From positions 1-64,000 of the forward strand of contig JAAFIQ010000020.1 in assembly GCA_013298715.1 (NCBI GenBank): a stretch of 64,000 bases of DNA, in the 5' to 3' direction. Origin of the DNA: Bacteroidota bacterium. Its GTDB lineage: Bacteria > Bacteroidota > Bacteroidia > B-17B0 > Aurantibacillaceae. The first letter of the stretch is position 1, and each line of letters starts with the position of its first letter. Below the pieces are notes generated by a model, which was given only the letters and a program-made list of their open reading frames with translations, was not told the DNA's origin and ran no database searches. Position numbers and translations under genes: made by a program. Positions 46,782 to 56,342 of the stretch are shown piece by piece.

Positions 46782-47401
46782 TGGAACAGTTGTTCATTTT
46801 TCCTTTTAACGGCAATGGTTTAGAAGCATTAGATTGCATAAAAAACCAATTTGAGTTGATGGGCTTTATTGATGATACTATAGAAAAACAAGGAAAACAT
46901 GCTTTCGGATTTGAAGTATTTGATAGAAGCATTTTAGAAAAATATCCCGATGCAAAAGTATTAGCAGTTCCTGGCAGCCCTTCAAGCTATACAATTAGAG
47001 ATAAAATTATTAGTGAGTTTAATGTACACGATAATCGTTTTGTTACTTTAATACATCCAAACGCTTCTGTATCTCCTTTTGCTAAAATAGGTTATAATAC
47101 TTTAATAATGGCAGGTGTAGTAATAACAAGTAATGCAGTTATTGATAATCATGTATGTATTTTACCAAATACAGTAATTCATCATGATGTAAAGATTGGG
47201 GAATATACTTTAATCGGTTCTAATGTTTCTGTAGCAGGAAGCACAACTATTGCAAACAATTGTTACATCGGTAGTGGCAGTAAAATTATGAATGGAATTT
47301 GTATTGAAAAAAATTCGTTAGTTGGATTAGGAACAACTGTATTAAAAAGCTTACCTGCAAATTCAAAAGTAGTGGGTAATCCAGCACGTTTTATAAAATG
47401 A
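46781..47401 (+). CDS. PglD/NeuD-type sugar O- or N-acetyltransferase
   Basis: 206 residues. An N-terminal Rossmann-like part (LFIFPFNGNGLEALD, LMGFIDD) is followed by beta-helix repeats (IHPNASVSPFAKIG, IAGSTTIANN-like VAGSTTIANNCYIGSGSKI). PglD/NeuD enzymes acetylate UDP-4-amino sugars or sialic acids using a His in the HHDVKIG loop, which is visible here. With the SDR/DegT pair just downstream, a 4-amino-sugar role is plausible; action on a nonulosonate is the alternative. Confidence 0.82.
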   Translation: MEQLFIFPFNGNGLEALDCIKNQFELMGFIDDTIEKQGKHAFGFEVFDRSILEKYPDAKVLAVPGSPSSYTIRDKIISEFNVHDNRFVTLIHPNASVSPFAKIGYNTLIMAGVVITSNAVIDNHVCILPNTVIHHDVKIGEYTLIGSNVSVAGSTTIANNCYIGSGSKIMNGICIEKNSLVGLGTTVLKSLPANSKVVGNPARFIK

Positions 47402-48336
47402 AAAAAGTTTCCATACTCATTCCGTTTTTAAATGAAGAAGAAAATATTCCTTTTTTAGTAGAGGGCTTAAATACTTATTTTAAAACAAATACTCAATTTA
47501 CTACCGAAGTAATTTTTATTGATGATGGCTCTACCGATTTATCTTTAAATGTATTACAAAATCAAACACACTTAAACTACGAAGCTAAAGTAATTTCTTT
47601 ATCTAAAAATTATGGCTCTCATGCGGCTTTGCGCGCCGGAATTTTACATGCTAGTGGCGATTATATTTGTTTCATTTATGCCGATTTACAAGATCCATTA
47701 CAGTTAATTCATCAACTATACGAAAAATGTATAACTGGTTTAGAAATATGTTGGGCAACCCGAGAGACCTCTGATAATGGGCTATTCGAAAAGGCATTTT
47801 CTTCTTTGTATGCACGGTTAATGAAAAAATATGCAGTATCTACTTTTCCTGAAAAGGGATTTGATATTGTAATGTTTTCTAAAAAAGTACAAACCTTATT
47901 GAATGAAAACATTGAAGCAAATTCTTCTATCTTCCTCCAAATTTTAACTTTAGGATTTAAGCAAGATAGTATCTACTATAATAAGCAAGCACGTAAAAAA
48001 GGAAAATCAAAATGGACACTTAGTAAAAAAATAAAATTACTGGTAGATTCATTTATCGCTTTTTCATTTGCACCTATTCGTTTTGTTACAATGGTTGGAC
48101 TCACCTTATTTATTGCAGGAATCTTGTTTACTAGTTATTTAATAATTCGAAAATTAGTGTACAACGATTTGAATTCGGGTTGGCCTATGTTAGGCTCCAT
48201 TATTTGTATGGGTTTTGGCATCACCAATATTTCACTAGGTATTTTGGCTGAGTATCTCTGGCGCAATTTAGACGCAACTCGTAAGCGTCCTGTATTTATT
48301 ATTAATCAAATTTTTTCATTAACAAATGACAAGTAA
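47398..48336 (+). CDS. Glycosyltransferase family 2, DPM1/GtrB/ArnC type
   Basis: 312 residues. The GT-A nucleotide-binding start is SILIPFLNEEENIPFLVEGL, the DD motif is VIFIDDGSTD, and the metal site DxD-like is YADLQDP. Two C-terminal membrane helices (about 228-250 and 262-285) identify the subgroup that loads a sugar onto undecaprenyl phosphate for later periplasmic transfer. A multi-membrane GT-C candidate lies at 50.4 kb and could be the user. It overlaps its neighbours at both ends. Confidence 0.88.
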   Translation: MKKVSILIPFLNEEENIPFLVEGLNTYFKTNTQFTTEVIFIDDGSTDLSLNVLQNQTHLNYEAKVISLSKNYGSHAALRAGILHASGDYICFIYADLQDPLQLIHQLYEKCITGLEICWATRETSDNGLFEKAFSSLYARLMKKYAVSTFPEKGFDIVMFSKKVQTLLNENIEANSSIFLQILTLGFKQDSIYYNKQARKKGKSKWTLSKKIKLLVDSFIAFSFAPIRFVTMVGLTLFIAGILFTSYLIIRKLVYNDLNSGWPMLGSIICMGFGITNISLGILAEYLWRNLDATRKRPVFIINQIFSLTNDK

Positions 48337-49300
48337 AATAACAAATTCAACTATTTTAATTACTGGTGGTGCTGGATTTATTGGTTCCTATGTTACCGAA
48401 CTTTTATTAGCGCATCAACCAAAAAAAATTCGTATCATCGATAATTTTATAAGAGGGAGTTATGAAAATATGAAAAATTTTTCATCTCATCCTTGCATCG
48501 AATTTATTGAAGGTGATATTCGTAATGCCGAATTATTAGAACAATGTGTAACAGGAGTAGATTATGTTTTTCACATGGCAGCTTTGCGTATTAATGCTTG
48601 TGCAGCTAATCCACAAGATGGTTTTGAAGTGATGTTACAAGCTACTTTTAATTTAGCTAACTTATGTGTAAAACATAAAGTGAAAAAAGTAATTTATTCT
48701 TCAACGGCTTCGGTATATGGCTTGGCGCAACATTTTCCAACTCCCGAAACGGATAATCCATACAATAATCAAACGTTTTATGGTGGAGCAAAAGTTTGGG
48801 GCGAGCAATTATTTCGTTCGTATAAATTTATGTACAACTTAGATTATTGTGCCTTGCGTTATTTTAATGTATATGGACCTCGTATGGACACCGACGGAAA
48901 GTACACCGAAGTAATGATTAAGTGGTTAGATTGTATTAGAGATAAACGCGAACCTGCCATATTTGGAGATGGTACCGATAGCATGGATTTTGTGCATGTA
49001 AAAGATATTGCAAAAGCAAATGTACTAGCATTGCTAAGTGAAGTAACAGATGAAGCATTTAATGTGGGGTGCCAAGTAGAAACAAATTTGAAAGAAATGT
49101 TGGCAGTTTTATTAAAAGTAAACAATGCAAACTTAGAACCAGTTTACAAAGAAGCAAATTCGATAAATCCTGTAAGTCGACGTTTAGCCGACATTACAAA
49201 AGCCAAACAATTATTAGGATATACACCAGATATAAGTTTAGAACAAGGATTACAGAAATTATCTGCTTGGTATTTTGAAAAACAAAAACAAAAAATTTAA
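48326..49300 (+). CDS. SDR-family sugar-nucleotide epimerase/dehydratase
   Basis: 324 residues. [12 protein letters not shown] is at about 11-22; the SSTASVYG and YGGAK elements give the Ser/Thr-Tyr-Lys set, and LRYFNVYGPRMDTDGKYTEV follows. It resembles UDP-glucose 4-epimerase relatives in O-antigen loci. The substrate cannot be fixed. It is followed 2 bases later by an aminotransferase, so a keto-sugar intermediate is likely. Confidence 0.84.
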   Translation: MTSKITNSTILITGGAGFIGSYVTELLLAHQPKKIRIIDNFIRGSYENMKNFSSHPCIEFIEGDIRNAELLEQCVTGVDYVFHMAALRINACAANPQDGFEVMLQATFNLANLCVKHKVKKVIYSSTASVYGLAQHFPTPETDNPYNNQTFYGGAKVWGEQLFRSYKFMYNLDYCALRYFNVYGPRMDTDGKYTEVMIKWLDCIRDKREPAIFGDGTDSMDFVHVKDIAKANVLALLSEVTDEAFNVGCQVETNLKEMLAVLLKVNNANLEPVYKEANSINPVSRRLADITKAKQLLGYTPDISLEQGLQKLSAWYFEKQKQKI

Positions 49301-49302
49301 AC

Positions 49303-50427
49303 ATGATAGCAATTGCAAAACCCTATTTAACAGCCGACGAAGCACAATGTGCGTATGATACCATTCTTACTGGATGGGTTACTCAAGGACCAAGGGTTCA
49401 AGAGTTTGAAGAAAAATTTGCGAGTTATACTGGTGCAAAGTATGCGGTTGCTTTAAGTAATTGTACTACCGCTTTACATTTAGCAATGATTGTAGCAGAT
49501 GTTAAAGCAGGTGATGAAGTTATTTGCCCGAGCATGAGTTATGTAGCAACCGCTAATTGTATTATGTATGTGGGTGCAACGCCTGTATTTGCAGAGGTTA
49601 ACGAACATTTTAATTTAGATGTATCAGATGTTGAAAAACGAATTACATCAAAAACAAAAGCTATTTTATTAGTACACCAAATTGGTATGCCAGCTGATAT
49701 TGCTGCATTTAAGCAATTATGTGAGAAACATAAATTGTTATTAATTGAGGATGCTGCTTGTGCGGCGGGTTCTGCGTATCAAGGACAAAAAATAGGTTCA
49801 CATTCTGATTTAGTTTGTTTTTCTTTTCATCCACGAAAAGTAATTACAACTGGCGATGGAGGCATGGTTACTACAAATCGTGAAGCGTTTTACAAACGAT
49901 TAAAATTATTACGTCAACATGCTATGTCTGTAAACGATCGTGAGCGCCATCACTCAACTAAAATTATTTTTGAAGATCATTTAGAAGTTGGGTATAACTA
50001 TCGTATGACGGATATACAAGCTTCTGTTGGTATTAAGCAACTAGAGAAATTAGATTTTATAATTGAAGAGCGACGTAAAATTGCAAAACGTTACAATGCT
50101 GCATTTTCCAATATCAAAGGTGTGAAAGTTCAAGAAGAAAAGGAAGGGTATTTTACAAATTATCAATCTTATACTTTATTGTTTGATGCAACTTCAAAAG
50201 CAACGCGTAATCAATTTATGGAATTAATGTTGGAGAAAGGAATTTCAACACGTCGTGGTATTATGACCTCTCATCGCGAATCGGCTTATAAAACAACGCA
50301 TAGCGATTTAAGTTTACCCTTAACGGAGTATTACTCAGATAACAGTGTGGTTATTCCTTTGTTTTATCCAATGTCTGATCAAGAAATTGAAACAGTAATC
50401 ACTACGGTAAGATCAATTTTAGAATAA
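49303..50427 (+). CDS. DegT/DnrJ/EryC1 sugar aminotransferase
   Basis: 374 residues. ALSNCTTALHLAM, LIEDAACAAGSAY and FSFHPRKVITTGDGG, with Lys at about 179, are the PLP sites; GYNYRMTDIQASVG is conserved. It is close to the LegC/PseC/PerA group. Together with the SDR upstream and the PglD-like gene it could make an N-acetylated 4-amino sugar. It overlaps the membrane protein gene by one base. Confidence 0.88.
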   Translation: MIAIAKPYLTADEAQCAYDTILTGWVTQGPRVQEFEEKFASYTGAKYAVALSNCTTALHLAMIVADVKAGDEVICPSMSYVATANCIMYVGATPVFAEVNEHFNLDVSDVEKRITSKTKAILLVHQIGMPADIAAFKQLCEKHKLLLIEDAACAAGSAYQGQKIGSHSDLVCFSFHPRKVITTGDGGMVTTNREAFYKRLKLLRQHAMSVNDRERHHSTKIIFEDHLEVGYNYRMTDIQASVGIKQLEKLDFIIEERRKIAKRYNAAFSNIKGVKVQEEKEGYFTNYQSYTLLFDATSKATRNQFMELMLEKGISTRRGIMTSHRESAYKTTHSDLSLPLTEYYSDNSVVIPLFYPMSDQEIETVITTVRSILE

Positions 50428-52133
50428 TGGAGAATAAACTAAATAAAACTTTAATAGTTCTTTCATGTACATTATTCATTGTATTTATAGTTTATTTTAT
50501 TCCTGCTCATTCTCACAATGTAAGGCAACATGATGAGTATGATGGCAATTTTACTTCTCGCCATTTAATCGTTTCTTCGGGTCAGTTTTTTGAAACCAAT
50601 CCAACATCAATTGTATACGGCTCAATGAATGGATTGCCAAGAGCAGCTTTTGTAAGATTTACAGAGCCAATTGCTTTATTAATGTATTTTTTTGGCTCCT
50701 TATCTGGTTATGCAATTAGTTTCATTTTAATAAGGTTAGTTGCTTTTTTAGGTATCTTTTTAATCGGCAAGGACTTTTTAAAATTCAATAAACAACAATT
50801 TGGTATTTTATTTTTAGTGGCACTATGTTTTGCTTGTTTACCTTATAATACTTCATACTGTTTATCTATATGCGGCACTCCTATTGCAGTTTGGGCATTT
50901 TTAAATGTTTTAAATAAGTCTAGGCTTAAGGTTTCATTTTTAACATTGTTTTTATACGCCCTAAGTTCAAATTTTGTTTTGGTTGGATTTCATATCTGCT
51001 TGGTATTCTTTTGTTTGGCAACATGGCTGAGCTTCAAAAACAAAAAAATAAATTGGCTACCGTTTTTAGCAATACTTTTTTTAGGAATTGTTTATGTGTT
51101 CTCAGATTACATGCTATTTTACAACCATCTGCTTAATACTAATTATCAAAGTTCACGTTCAGTTTTTGATAAGGTATTAACCTTAAATTTAAAAGGAGTT
51201 ATTGGTGTTTCTTTAATAAATTTTTTTAATGGAGAGTTCAACGGTGCAAATTATTTTGGATGTTTATTTATCCCATTTCTATTATATTATTTACACAATT
51301 TCCGCCATGTAAATGCTACAAATAATTTAATTGGTTTTCAGTTTTTATTTATAGCCATACTTTGTTCTACTGCATCTGCTTTTTTTGATTGGGAAAAACT
51401 GGCTGGATTTTATAACACATTTAGTTTTGCCAAAGTTTTTAATTTGAAAAGATTTATTTCTCTCGTTCCTGGATTTTTCTTTTGTGCAGTGCTAGCAAGC
51501 GTTTTATTTATAATTAATAAAGGGAATAGGTGGAGCTATGGTTCTGTTGTAATACTTTTGCTTTTATTTTTTACTTTAGCGTGGCGAGGTAATGTCGCTC
51601 GAAATTTAAGTAGTTTTGAATGTAATGGAATAACTATAAAGGGTGATGAACCTCATACCTTTGATGAATTTTTTAACGTTGAATTATATAAAACTATAAA
51701 AAAGGAGATTGGTAAAGATACTGTTGGTAATGTTGTAAGTTTTGGATTACTCCCTTCAGCATGTAAATATGTTGGCTTGAATGTGCTAGATGATTACCAA
51801 AGTGATTACCCTCTTTCTTACAAATTAGAGTTCAGAAAAATAATTGAAGGTGAATTAAATAAATCTAAAGAATTAAAAGATTTATTTGATAATTGGGGGT
51901 CTAAATGTTACCTACAATCTGCAAGTACCCAAGAGAACACGTTGAGCAGTTTAAATGGTTTTTATTTTGAAAAATCCTTAGCTATAAATACCAAACAATT
52001 ACAAAAATTAAATTGCAAGTATATTTTATCTTCAATAATAATAGGCAACTCCAACGAACTTGGACTAAAATTTCAAAAAGTTGTTGTTAGTCGCTTAAAT
52101 TTTAAGGCTATAATTTTATACAGAATTATTTAG
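50427..52133 (+). CDS. Multi-pass membrane protein, candidate GT-C glycosyltransferase
   Basis: 568 residues with about 11 membrane helices in the first 390 residues and a soluble C-terminal domain of about 170. Its first periplasmic loop has HDEYDGNF after helix 1, the position where GT-C enzymes keep an acidic catalytic motif. It may belong to the DUF6044-type membrane proteins, but I cannot confirm this. A polyprenyl-phosphate-sugar-using transferase or an O-antigen polymerase are both possible. The polyprenyl-loading GT2 at 47.4 kb favours the first. Confidence 0.55.
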   Translation: MENKLNKTLIVLSCTLFIVFIVYFIPAHSHNVRQHDEYDGNFTSRHLIVSSGQFFETNPTSIVYGSMNGLPRAAFVRFTEPIALLMYFFGSLSGYAISFILIRLVAFLGIFLIGKDFLKFNKQQFGILFLVALCFACLPYNTSYCLSICGTPIAVWAFLNVLNKSRLKVSFLTLFLYALSSNFVLVGFHICLVFFCLATWLSFKNKKINWLPFLAILFLGIVYVFSDYMLFYNHLLNTNYQSSRSVFDKVLTLNLKGVIGVSLINFFNGEFNGANYFGCLFIPFLLYYLHNFRHVNATNNLIGFQFLFIAILCSTASAFFDWEKLAGFYNTFSFAKVFNLKRFISLVPGFFFCAVLASVLFIINKGNRWSYGSVVILLLLFFTLAWRGNVARNLSSFECNGITIKGDEPHTFDEFFNVELYKTIKKEIGKDTVGNVVSFGLLPSACKYVGLNVLDDYQSDYPLSYKLEFRKIIEGELNKSKELKDLFDNWGSKCYLQSASTQENTLSSLNGFYFEKSLAINTKQLQKLNCKYILSSIIIGNSNELGLKFQKVVVSRLNFKAIILYRII

Positions 52134-52597
52134 TGATTTATACAAATTTAAATAATTTAAGTCGCTATTTTATGTTACATCCTTATTTTAAAGATGCAGC
52201 TAACTACCTACTAGCCTCTAATTTCAAGAATGTTGACGATGGGAAATATGAATTAATTGGGGAAGACTTATTTTCTATAGTGTCTACCTTAGAAGATTCG
52301 GAAGAAAATGAAACAAATTTAGAAGTGCATAAAAAGTATATAGATATCCATTTTATTTATAAAGGAACCGAGAAGTTTGGTATTAAACACGCTGCAAAAT
52401 GTTTAAGCCCAATAGGCGTTTTTGATGAGGGTAAGGATGTATTATTTTATAACGACAAAGATTATTCTATTTTAAATTTAAGTGAAAATGATTGTGTGAT
52501 TGTATATCCTGAAGATGCGCATGCCCCAGTGCTTCAAACAGTAGGATTAAAAAAAGTTATTGTAAAAATTGTTGTAAATGTTGCCTCTAAAAGTTGA
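52133..52597 (+). CDS. YhcH/YjgK/YiaL-family protein, possible sialic-acid anomerase
   Basis: 154 residues of the cupin-like YhcH (DUF386) family: LEVHKKYIDIHFIYKGTEKFG carries the metal-site His residues, and IVYPEDAHAPVL the second His. E. coli YhcH (NanQ) acts as a sialic acid anomerase, and neighbouring NeuB genes make a nonulosonate role plausible here. The GTG start overlaps the previous stop. An internal ATG 36 bases on (MLHPYFKDA) is an alternative start. Confidence 0.85.
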   Translation: MIYTNLNNLSRYFMLHPYFKDAANYLLASNFKNVDDGKYELIGEDLFSIVSTLEDSEENETNLEVHKKYIDIHFIYKGTEKFGIKHAAKCLSPIGVFDEGKDVLFYNDKDYSILNLSENDCVIVYPEDAHAPVLQTVGLKKVIVKIVVNVASKS

Positions 52598-52636
52598 AAT
52601 TAATTTAAATTTTAAGTAAAATAATCTAAATCTCTA

Positions 52637-54301
52637 ATGAAAATAATAGCAGAAAGCGCCTACAATCATCAAGGTAATTTTGAATATCTTAAACAGCTTG
52701 CAACAGCCGCTAAGCTGGCCAATGCAAATTATTTTACGGTTCAAATGATGAACGTAGAGGAGTTTTGCACAAAAGATTATTCTAAATACCAACTCTATAA
52801 GGATACTGAATTTTCGGCTGAACAATGGCTTCAATTGTTCAATTTTTGTAAAACACTTCAATTAGATTTAATCCCCTGCACCTTAGAAAAATCTTCATTT
52901 GAGTTAGCATATAATTATGGGTTTAGACTTGTTAAAATTCACGGAACAGATTTAACGAACAAACCATTATTAGATTATATTAAATCAAAAGTCGATTGCA
53001 AAATTATTTTAGAAACGCAGTGCAGTACCGATTTTGAAATTAAATTATGTGTTGAAAATTATAAAGATATTATCGAATGTCTTTTTCATGGCTTTAGTAA
53101 TTATCCTACCGAGCCTAACGAGCATAATCTGTTAGCACTTACTTATCTTAAAAAGCAATACCAATTAAAAACTGGCTTTGCCGATCATAGCCTAGACACT
53201 CAAATAATTCCATGTATGGCAATGGCCTTGGGTTGCGATTATTTAGAAAAACACATTACCTTACGTCGTAATGATAGGCAGTTTGACTATCAAGTTTCAT
53301 TAGAACCATTTGAATTTGCTACAATGGTAAATTCGGTTGCACATTACGCACAAACGCTGGGTAAGCCAGTTAAGCACCCAGTAAAATCAGAAAAAGGATT
53401 TCGTAATATTTTATTCAAAAAATATTTAGGCAATGGTGTGTTTAAACGCGATAATGAAGGAAAAACATTTATAGAAAGCGAAATTCGTACGTTTGATAAG
53501 ACAAATGTAACCGCTGCACTTATAGCCCGTTTAAAATCGAAGCGGTTAAAACTAAAAGTACTAAAACCTTTTGGAGAGAACGAGTCCATTGTTTCGCTTT
53601 ATAAGCGCTTAAAACAAAATTGCAAAAGCATAAAACATATACAACTTGCTACGAGTTATCTGGCAGAAGACGAACCATTAGTTCAACTATTTGAACAAAA
53701 GCAAATCCCACATTATGCCGGACACCCAGAAAGCGTGATTGATAGGTTATTAGAAATTGCTTACAAAAATAAATCAGCTTCTGTGTTTAGAGTTACTGGC
53801 GATAACCCATTCACCGACCCAGTATTGATGGATAAAATGGTGAAGATAATGTTAGAAAAAGATGTTGATTATGTGCGTGTAAATAATGTTCCTTTTGGCG
53901 TAAGTGCCGAACTTTTTAAAACAAGTTACTTATGGGATTTATACCTTCGAATGGACGATCCTTTTGTAAGCGAGTATTTATCTTGGTTTGTGCTTAATGA
54001 TAGCTCTTGTAAAAAAGCATGTATTGAATTTAGTTGCGAAAAGCCATTTGCTAAGTTTGTTAATTTAAGCATTGATTATCCTGAAGATTATGAGTACGCA
54101 ACCTCAGTGCTTAACTCCATCAATAAAACACCTTTTGAAACAATTAATTTAGAGGATATAATTAACAACATAACCGATAAGCATGTCGTAGATCTAACTA
54201 AATTTATTAAACTACCAGATGGAATTAGTATATTGTATAGCGATTACATGAAACTAATAGACGAAACAAATTATATTTACAAAGAAACATTTTCAATTTA
54301 A
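52637..54301 (+). CDS. Fusion of NeuB-type nonulosonate synthase and SpsF-type cytidylyltransferase
   Basis: 554 residues. Residues 1-265 are the NeuB barrel: IAESAYNHQGN, VKIHGTDLTNKPLL, GFSNYPTEPNEHNLL, TGFADHSLD and EKHITL (about 204-209). The C-terminal SAF domain of normal NeuB is absent. Residues from about 290 form a cytidylyltransferase-like domain: ALIARLKSKRLKLKVLKPFG replaces the usual QARMGSTRLPGKVL nucleotide loop, then ESVIDRLLEIA and VFRVTGDNPFTDP. It would make a nonulosonic acid and activate it to CMP-sugar in one polypeptide. The altered loop leaves activity open. Confidence 0.8.
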   Translation: MKIIAESAYNHQGNFEYLKQLATAAKLANANYFTVQMMNVEEFCTKDYSKYQLYKDTEFSAEQWLQLFNFCKTLQLDLIPCTLEKSSFELAYNYGFRLVKIHGTDLTNKPLLDYIKSKVDCKIILETQCSTDFEIKLCVENYKDIIECLFHGFSNYPTEPNEHNLLALTYLKKQYQLKTGFADHSLDTQIIPCMAMALGCDYLEKHITLRRNDRQFDYQVSLEPFEFATMVNSVAHYAQTLGKPVKHPVKSEKGFRNILFKKYLGNGVFKRDNEGKTFIESEIRTFDKTNVTAALIARLKSKRLKLKVLKPFGENESIVSLYKRLKQNCKSIKHIQLATSYLAEDEPLVQLFEQKQIPHYAGHPESVIDRLLEIAYKNKSASVFRVTGDNPFTDPVLMDKMVKIMLEKDVDYVRVNNVPFGVSAELFKTSYLWDLYLRMDDPFVSEYLSWFVLNDSSCKKACIEFSCEKPFAKFVNLSIDYPEDYEYATSVLNSINKTPFETINLEDIINNITDKHVVDLTKFIKLPDGISILYSDYMKLIDETNYIYKETFSI

Positions 54302-54305
54302 TTAA

Positions 54306-55340
54306 ATGACATACATTATAGGCGAAATAGGACAAAATCATAATGGCTCAGTTGATATTGCTAAACTCATTATAGATTCGGCAGCACGACCAATTAACGA
54401 AGAGTTATTCGGTTTAAAACTTAAACCAATGAACGCCGTAAAATTAACTAAGCGCGATTTAAATGCTGAATTATCCGATTCTCAAATGCAACGGCCTTAT
54501 GATTCGGCACATTCCTTTGGTAAAACGTATGGCGAACACAGGGCCTTTTTAGAATTAAACGATGAGCAACACTTTGAATGTTATAAACACGCCAAATCAT
54601 ATGGATTAGATTTTGTTGAAACGCTTTGTGCCGTTGGTTGCTTATCCTTATTGAAGTTGTTTACACCAGAATATTTAAAAGTAGCAAGTAGAGATTTAAC
54701 TAATCTGCCTTTATTATCTGCCTTAGCCGAAACAAAAATTCCAATTATTTTATCAACTGGTATGGCTGGAAAAGTTGAATTAGACAACGCTTTAGAAACC
54801 ATTCTAAAATACCATCAAAATATTTCTATTTTGCATTGTGTATCGCAATACCCAACAGAACCTCAAAATACAAATCTCAATACGATTAAGTACTTACAAA
54901 AAAATTACAGTCAATTTACAATTGGGTACTCCGATCATACTATCGGAATTTCTACACCAGTAGCAGCGGTTGCAATGGGGGCTAAGATTATTGAAAAACA
55001 CATTACCTTGGATAGAAGAATGAAAGGAACTGACCAAGCCGGTTCACTTGGGCCAGATGGGATTAACAGAATGGTGCGCGATATAAGAGTATTGGAAATG
55101 GCTTTCGGAAAAGAAGAAATTTTTATTGAGGAGGCTGTTATGTCAGCAAGGGTAAAATTAGAACGTTCAATAGCATCAAACAAAAATTTAAATGCTGGGC
55201 ATATTATAACTGTTGATGATTTACACATGCTCTCACCTGGAGATGGTTTTAAATGGTCAGAAAAAAATCTAATAGTTGGAAAAAAATTAGTGAAAGTAAT
55301 AAACAGAAATGAAATTATTTATAAAGAGCATTTATCTTAA
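54306..55340 (+). CDS. N-acetylneuraminate synthase family protein (full-length NeuB type)
   Basis: 344 residues. Barrel motifs are GEIGQNHNGSVDIAKL, VKLTKRDLNAELS, KVASRDLTNLPLL, LSTGMAG, CVSQYPTEP, IGYSDHTIG and EKHITLDRRMKGTDQAGSL. A C-terminal SAF domain follows (about 285-344; RSIASNKNLNAGHIITVDDL). It condenses phosphoenolpyruvate with an N-acyl-mannosamine-like sugar. The subgroup with 'KRDL ... YGEHR' is usual in environmental bacteria. It is the second NeuB homologue in the locus, so two nonulosonates or a division of labour is implied. Confidence 0.9.
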   Translation: MTYIIGEIGQNHNGSVDIAKLIIDSAARPINEELFGLKLKPMNAVKLTKRDLNAELSDSQMQRPYDSAHSFGKTYGEHRAFLELNDEQHFECYKHAKSYGLDFVETLCAVGCLSLLKLFTPEYLKVASRDLTNLPLLSALAETKIPIILSTGMAGKVELDNALETILKYHQNISILHCVSQYPTEPQNTNLNTIKYLQKNYSQFTIGYSDHTIGISTPVAAVAMGAKIIEKHITLDRRMKGTDQAGSLGPDGINRMVRDIRVLEMAFGKEEIFIEEAVMSARVKLERSIASNKNLNAGHIITVDDLHMLSPGDGFKWSEKNLIVGKKLVKVINRNEIIYKEHLS

Positions 55341-55383
55341 AATCTTCGTAGTAATACCTTCTTAAAATTACAAAATAAACTTC

Positions 55384-56337
55384 ATGCAAAGTGAAAATAA
55401 CATACCAATAAGTTCAATACATAGAATGGTGGATTGCCCGCTATGTGAGAAAAATAATTTTAAAGTAATTTATAAATATAAACCTAACCGTTACAACCAC
55501 AACTATTTTTACACACCTTCATGGGATGGTGGTTTAGAGGTTGGACTTACCCTTGTAAAATGTAAATCATGTAATTTTAAATACCAAAATCCAATTTTTA
55601 AAGATGAAGATTTAAATTTGCTTTACCCCGAAAGTATTGCCCCAGAAAATTTGAAGCCAGCAGATTTTGGTGATTTTTCATTTATTTATAAAGCTGTAAA
55701 ACCTTATATTGATTCAAGTAATAAAGATTTTTTTGCAGTTGATATAGGCACGCGAGTTGGTGGATTACCTAAGCTTTTGCAAGAGAATGGAGTAAACGCA
55801 GCTGGTATCGAAATGAACAAAGCACTTGTTCGTGCATCAAATAAATATGGTGTAAAAAATATTTATGAAGGGAAAGTAGATAATCTTAAAGAAGTCTTGC
55901 AGAAACATAATAAGAGTAATGTTGATTTATTAACAATGACGGATGTGATTGAGCATTTAACAAATCCGAATAAAGATTTTAAACTTATATCCTCGTTGCA
56001 AAAATCCGGACAGATTTTATTACTAACAACAATGTTTGATGATTCATTGGGAAGATTTTTTTTCGGAAAAGAGTGGTATTATATCCATGCACAACACACC
56101 CTTTATTTCAGCAGAAAAACAATTACTGAATTCTTACACAAATTCGGATACAAAGTTGTAAAGATAGATTCTATTCCGTTTTACAAAAGCTTAATACATT
56201 TACCAAAGGGCTATACAAAATTCTTTAAACACAAATGGCATTTGTTAGCTGGAACTAAATTTACTCCAAAAAAATGGTTTGCTGATGATAGACCTGAGTG
56301 TCAGGATATGATGACAATTGTAGCAATAAAGAGTTAA
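55384..56337 (+). CDS. Class I SAM methyltransferase with N-terminal zinc ribbon
   Basis: 317 residues. Two Cys pairs (CPLCEKNNF, about 19-22; CKSCNFKYQNP, about 61-64) form a likely zinc site. The SAM-binding loop is VDIGTRVGGLPKLLQENG (about 120) with acidic IEMNKAL, and a late MTDVIEHL follows. This architecture is common in sugar methyltransferases of polysaccharide loci. The methylated position is unknown. Confidence 0.8.
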   Translation: MQSENNIPISSIHRMVDCPLCEKNNFKVIYKYKPNRYNHNYFYTPSWDGGLEVGLTLVKCKSCNFKYQNPIFKDEDLNLLYPESIAPENLKPADFGDFSFIYKAVKPYIDSSNKDFFAVDIGTRVGGLPKLLQENGVNAAGIEMNKALVRASNKYGVKNIYEGKVDNLKEVLQKHNKSNVDLLTMTDVIEHLTNPNKDFKLISSLQKSGQILLLTTMFDDSLGRFFFGKEWYYIHAQHTLYFSRKTITEFLHKFGYKVVKIDSIPFYKSLIHLPKGYTKFFKHKWHLLAGTKFTPKKWFADDRPECQDMMTIVAIKS

Positions 56338-56342
56338 CAACA

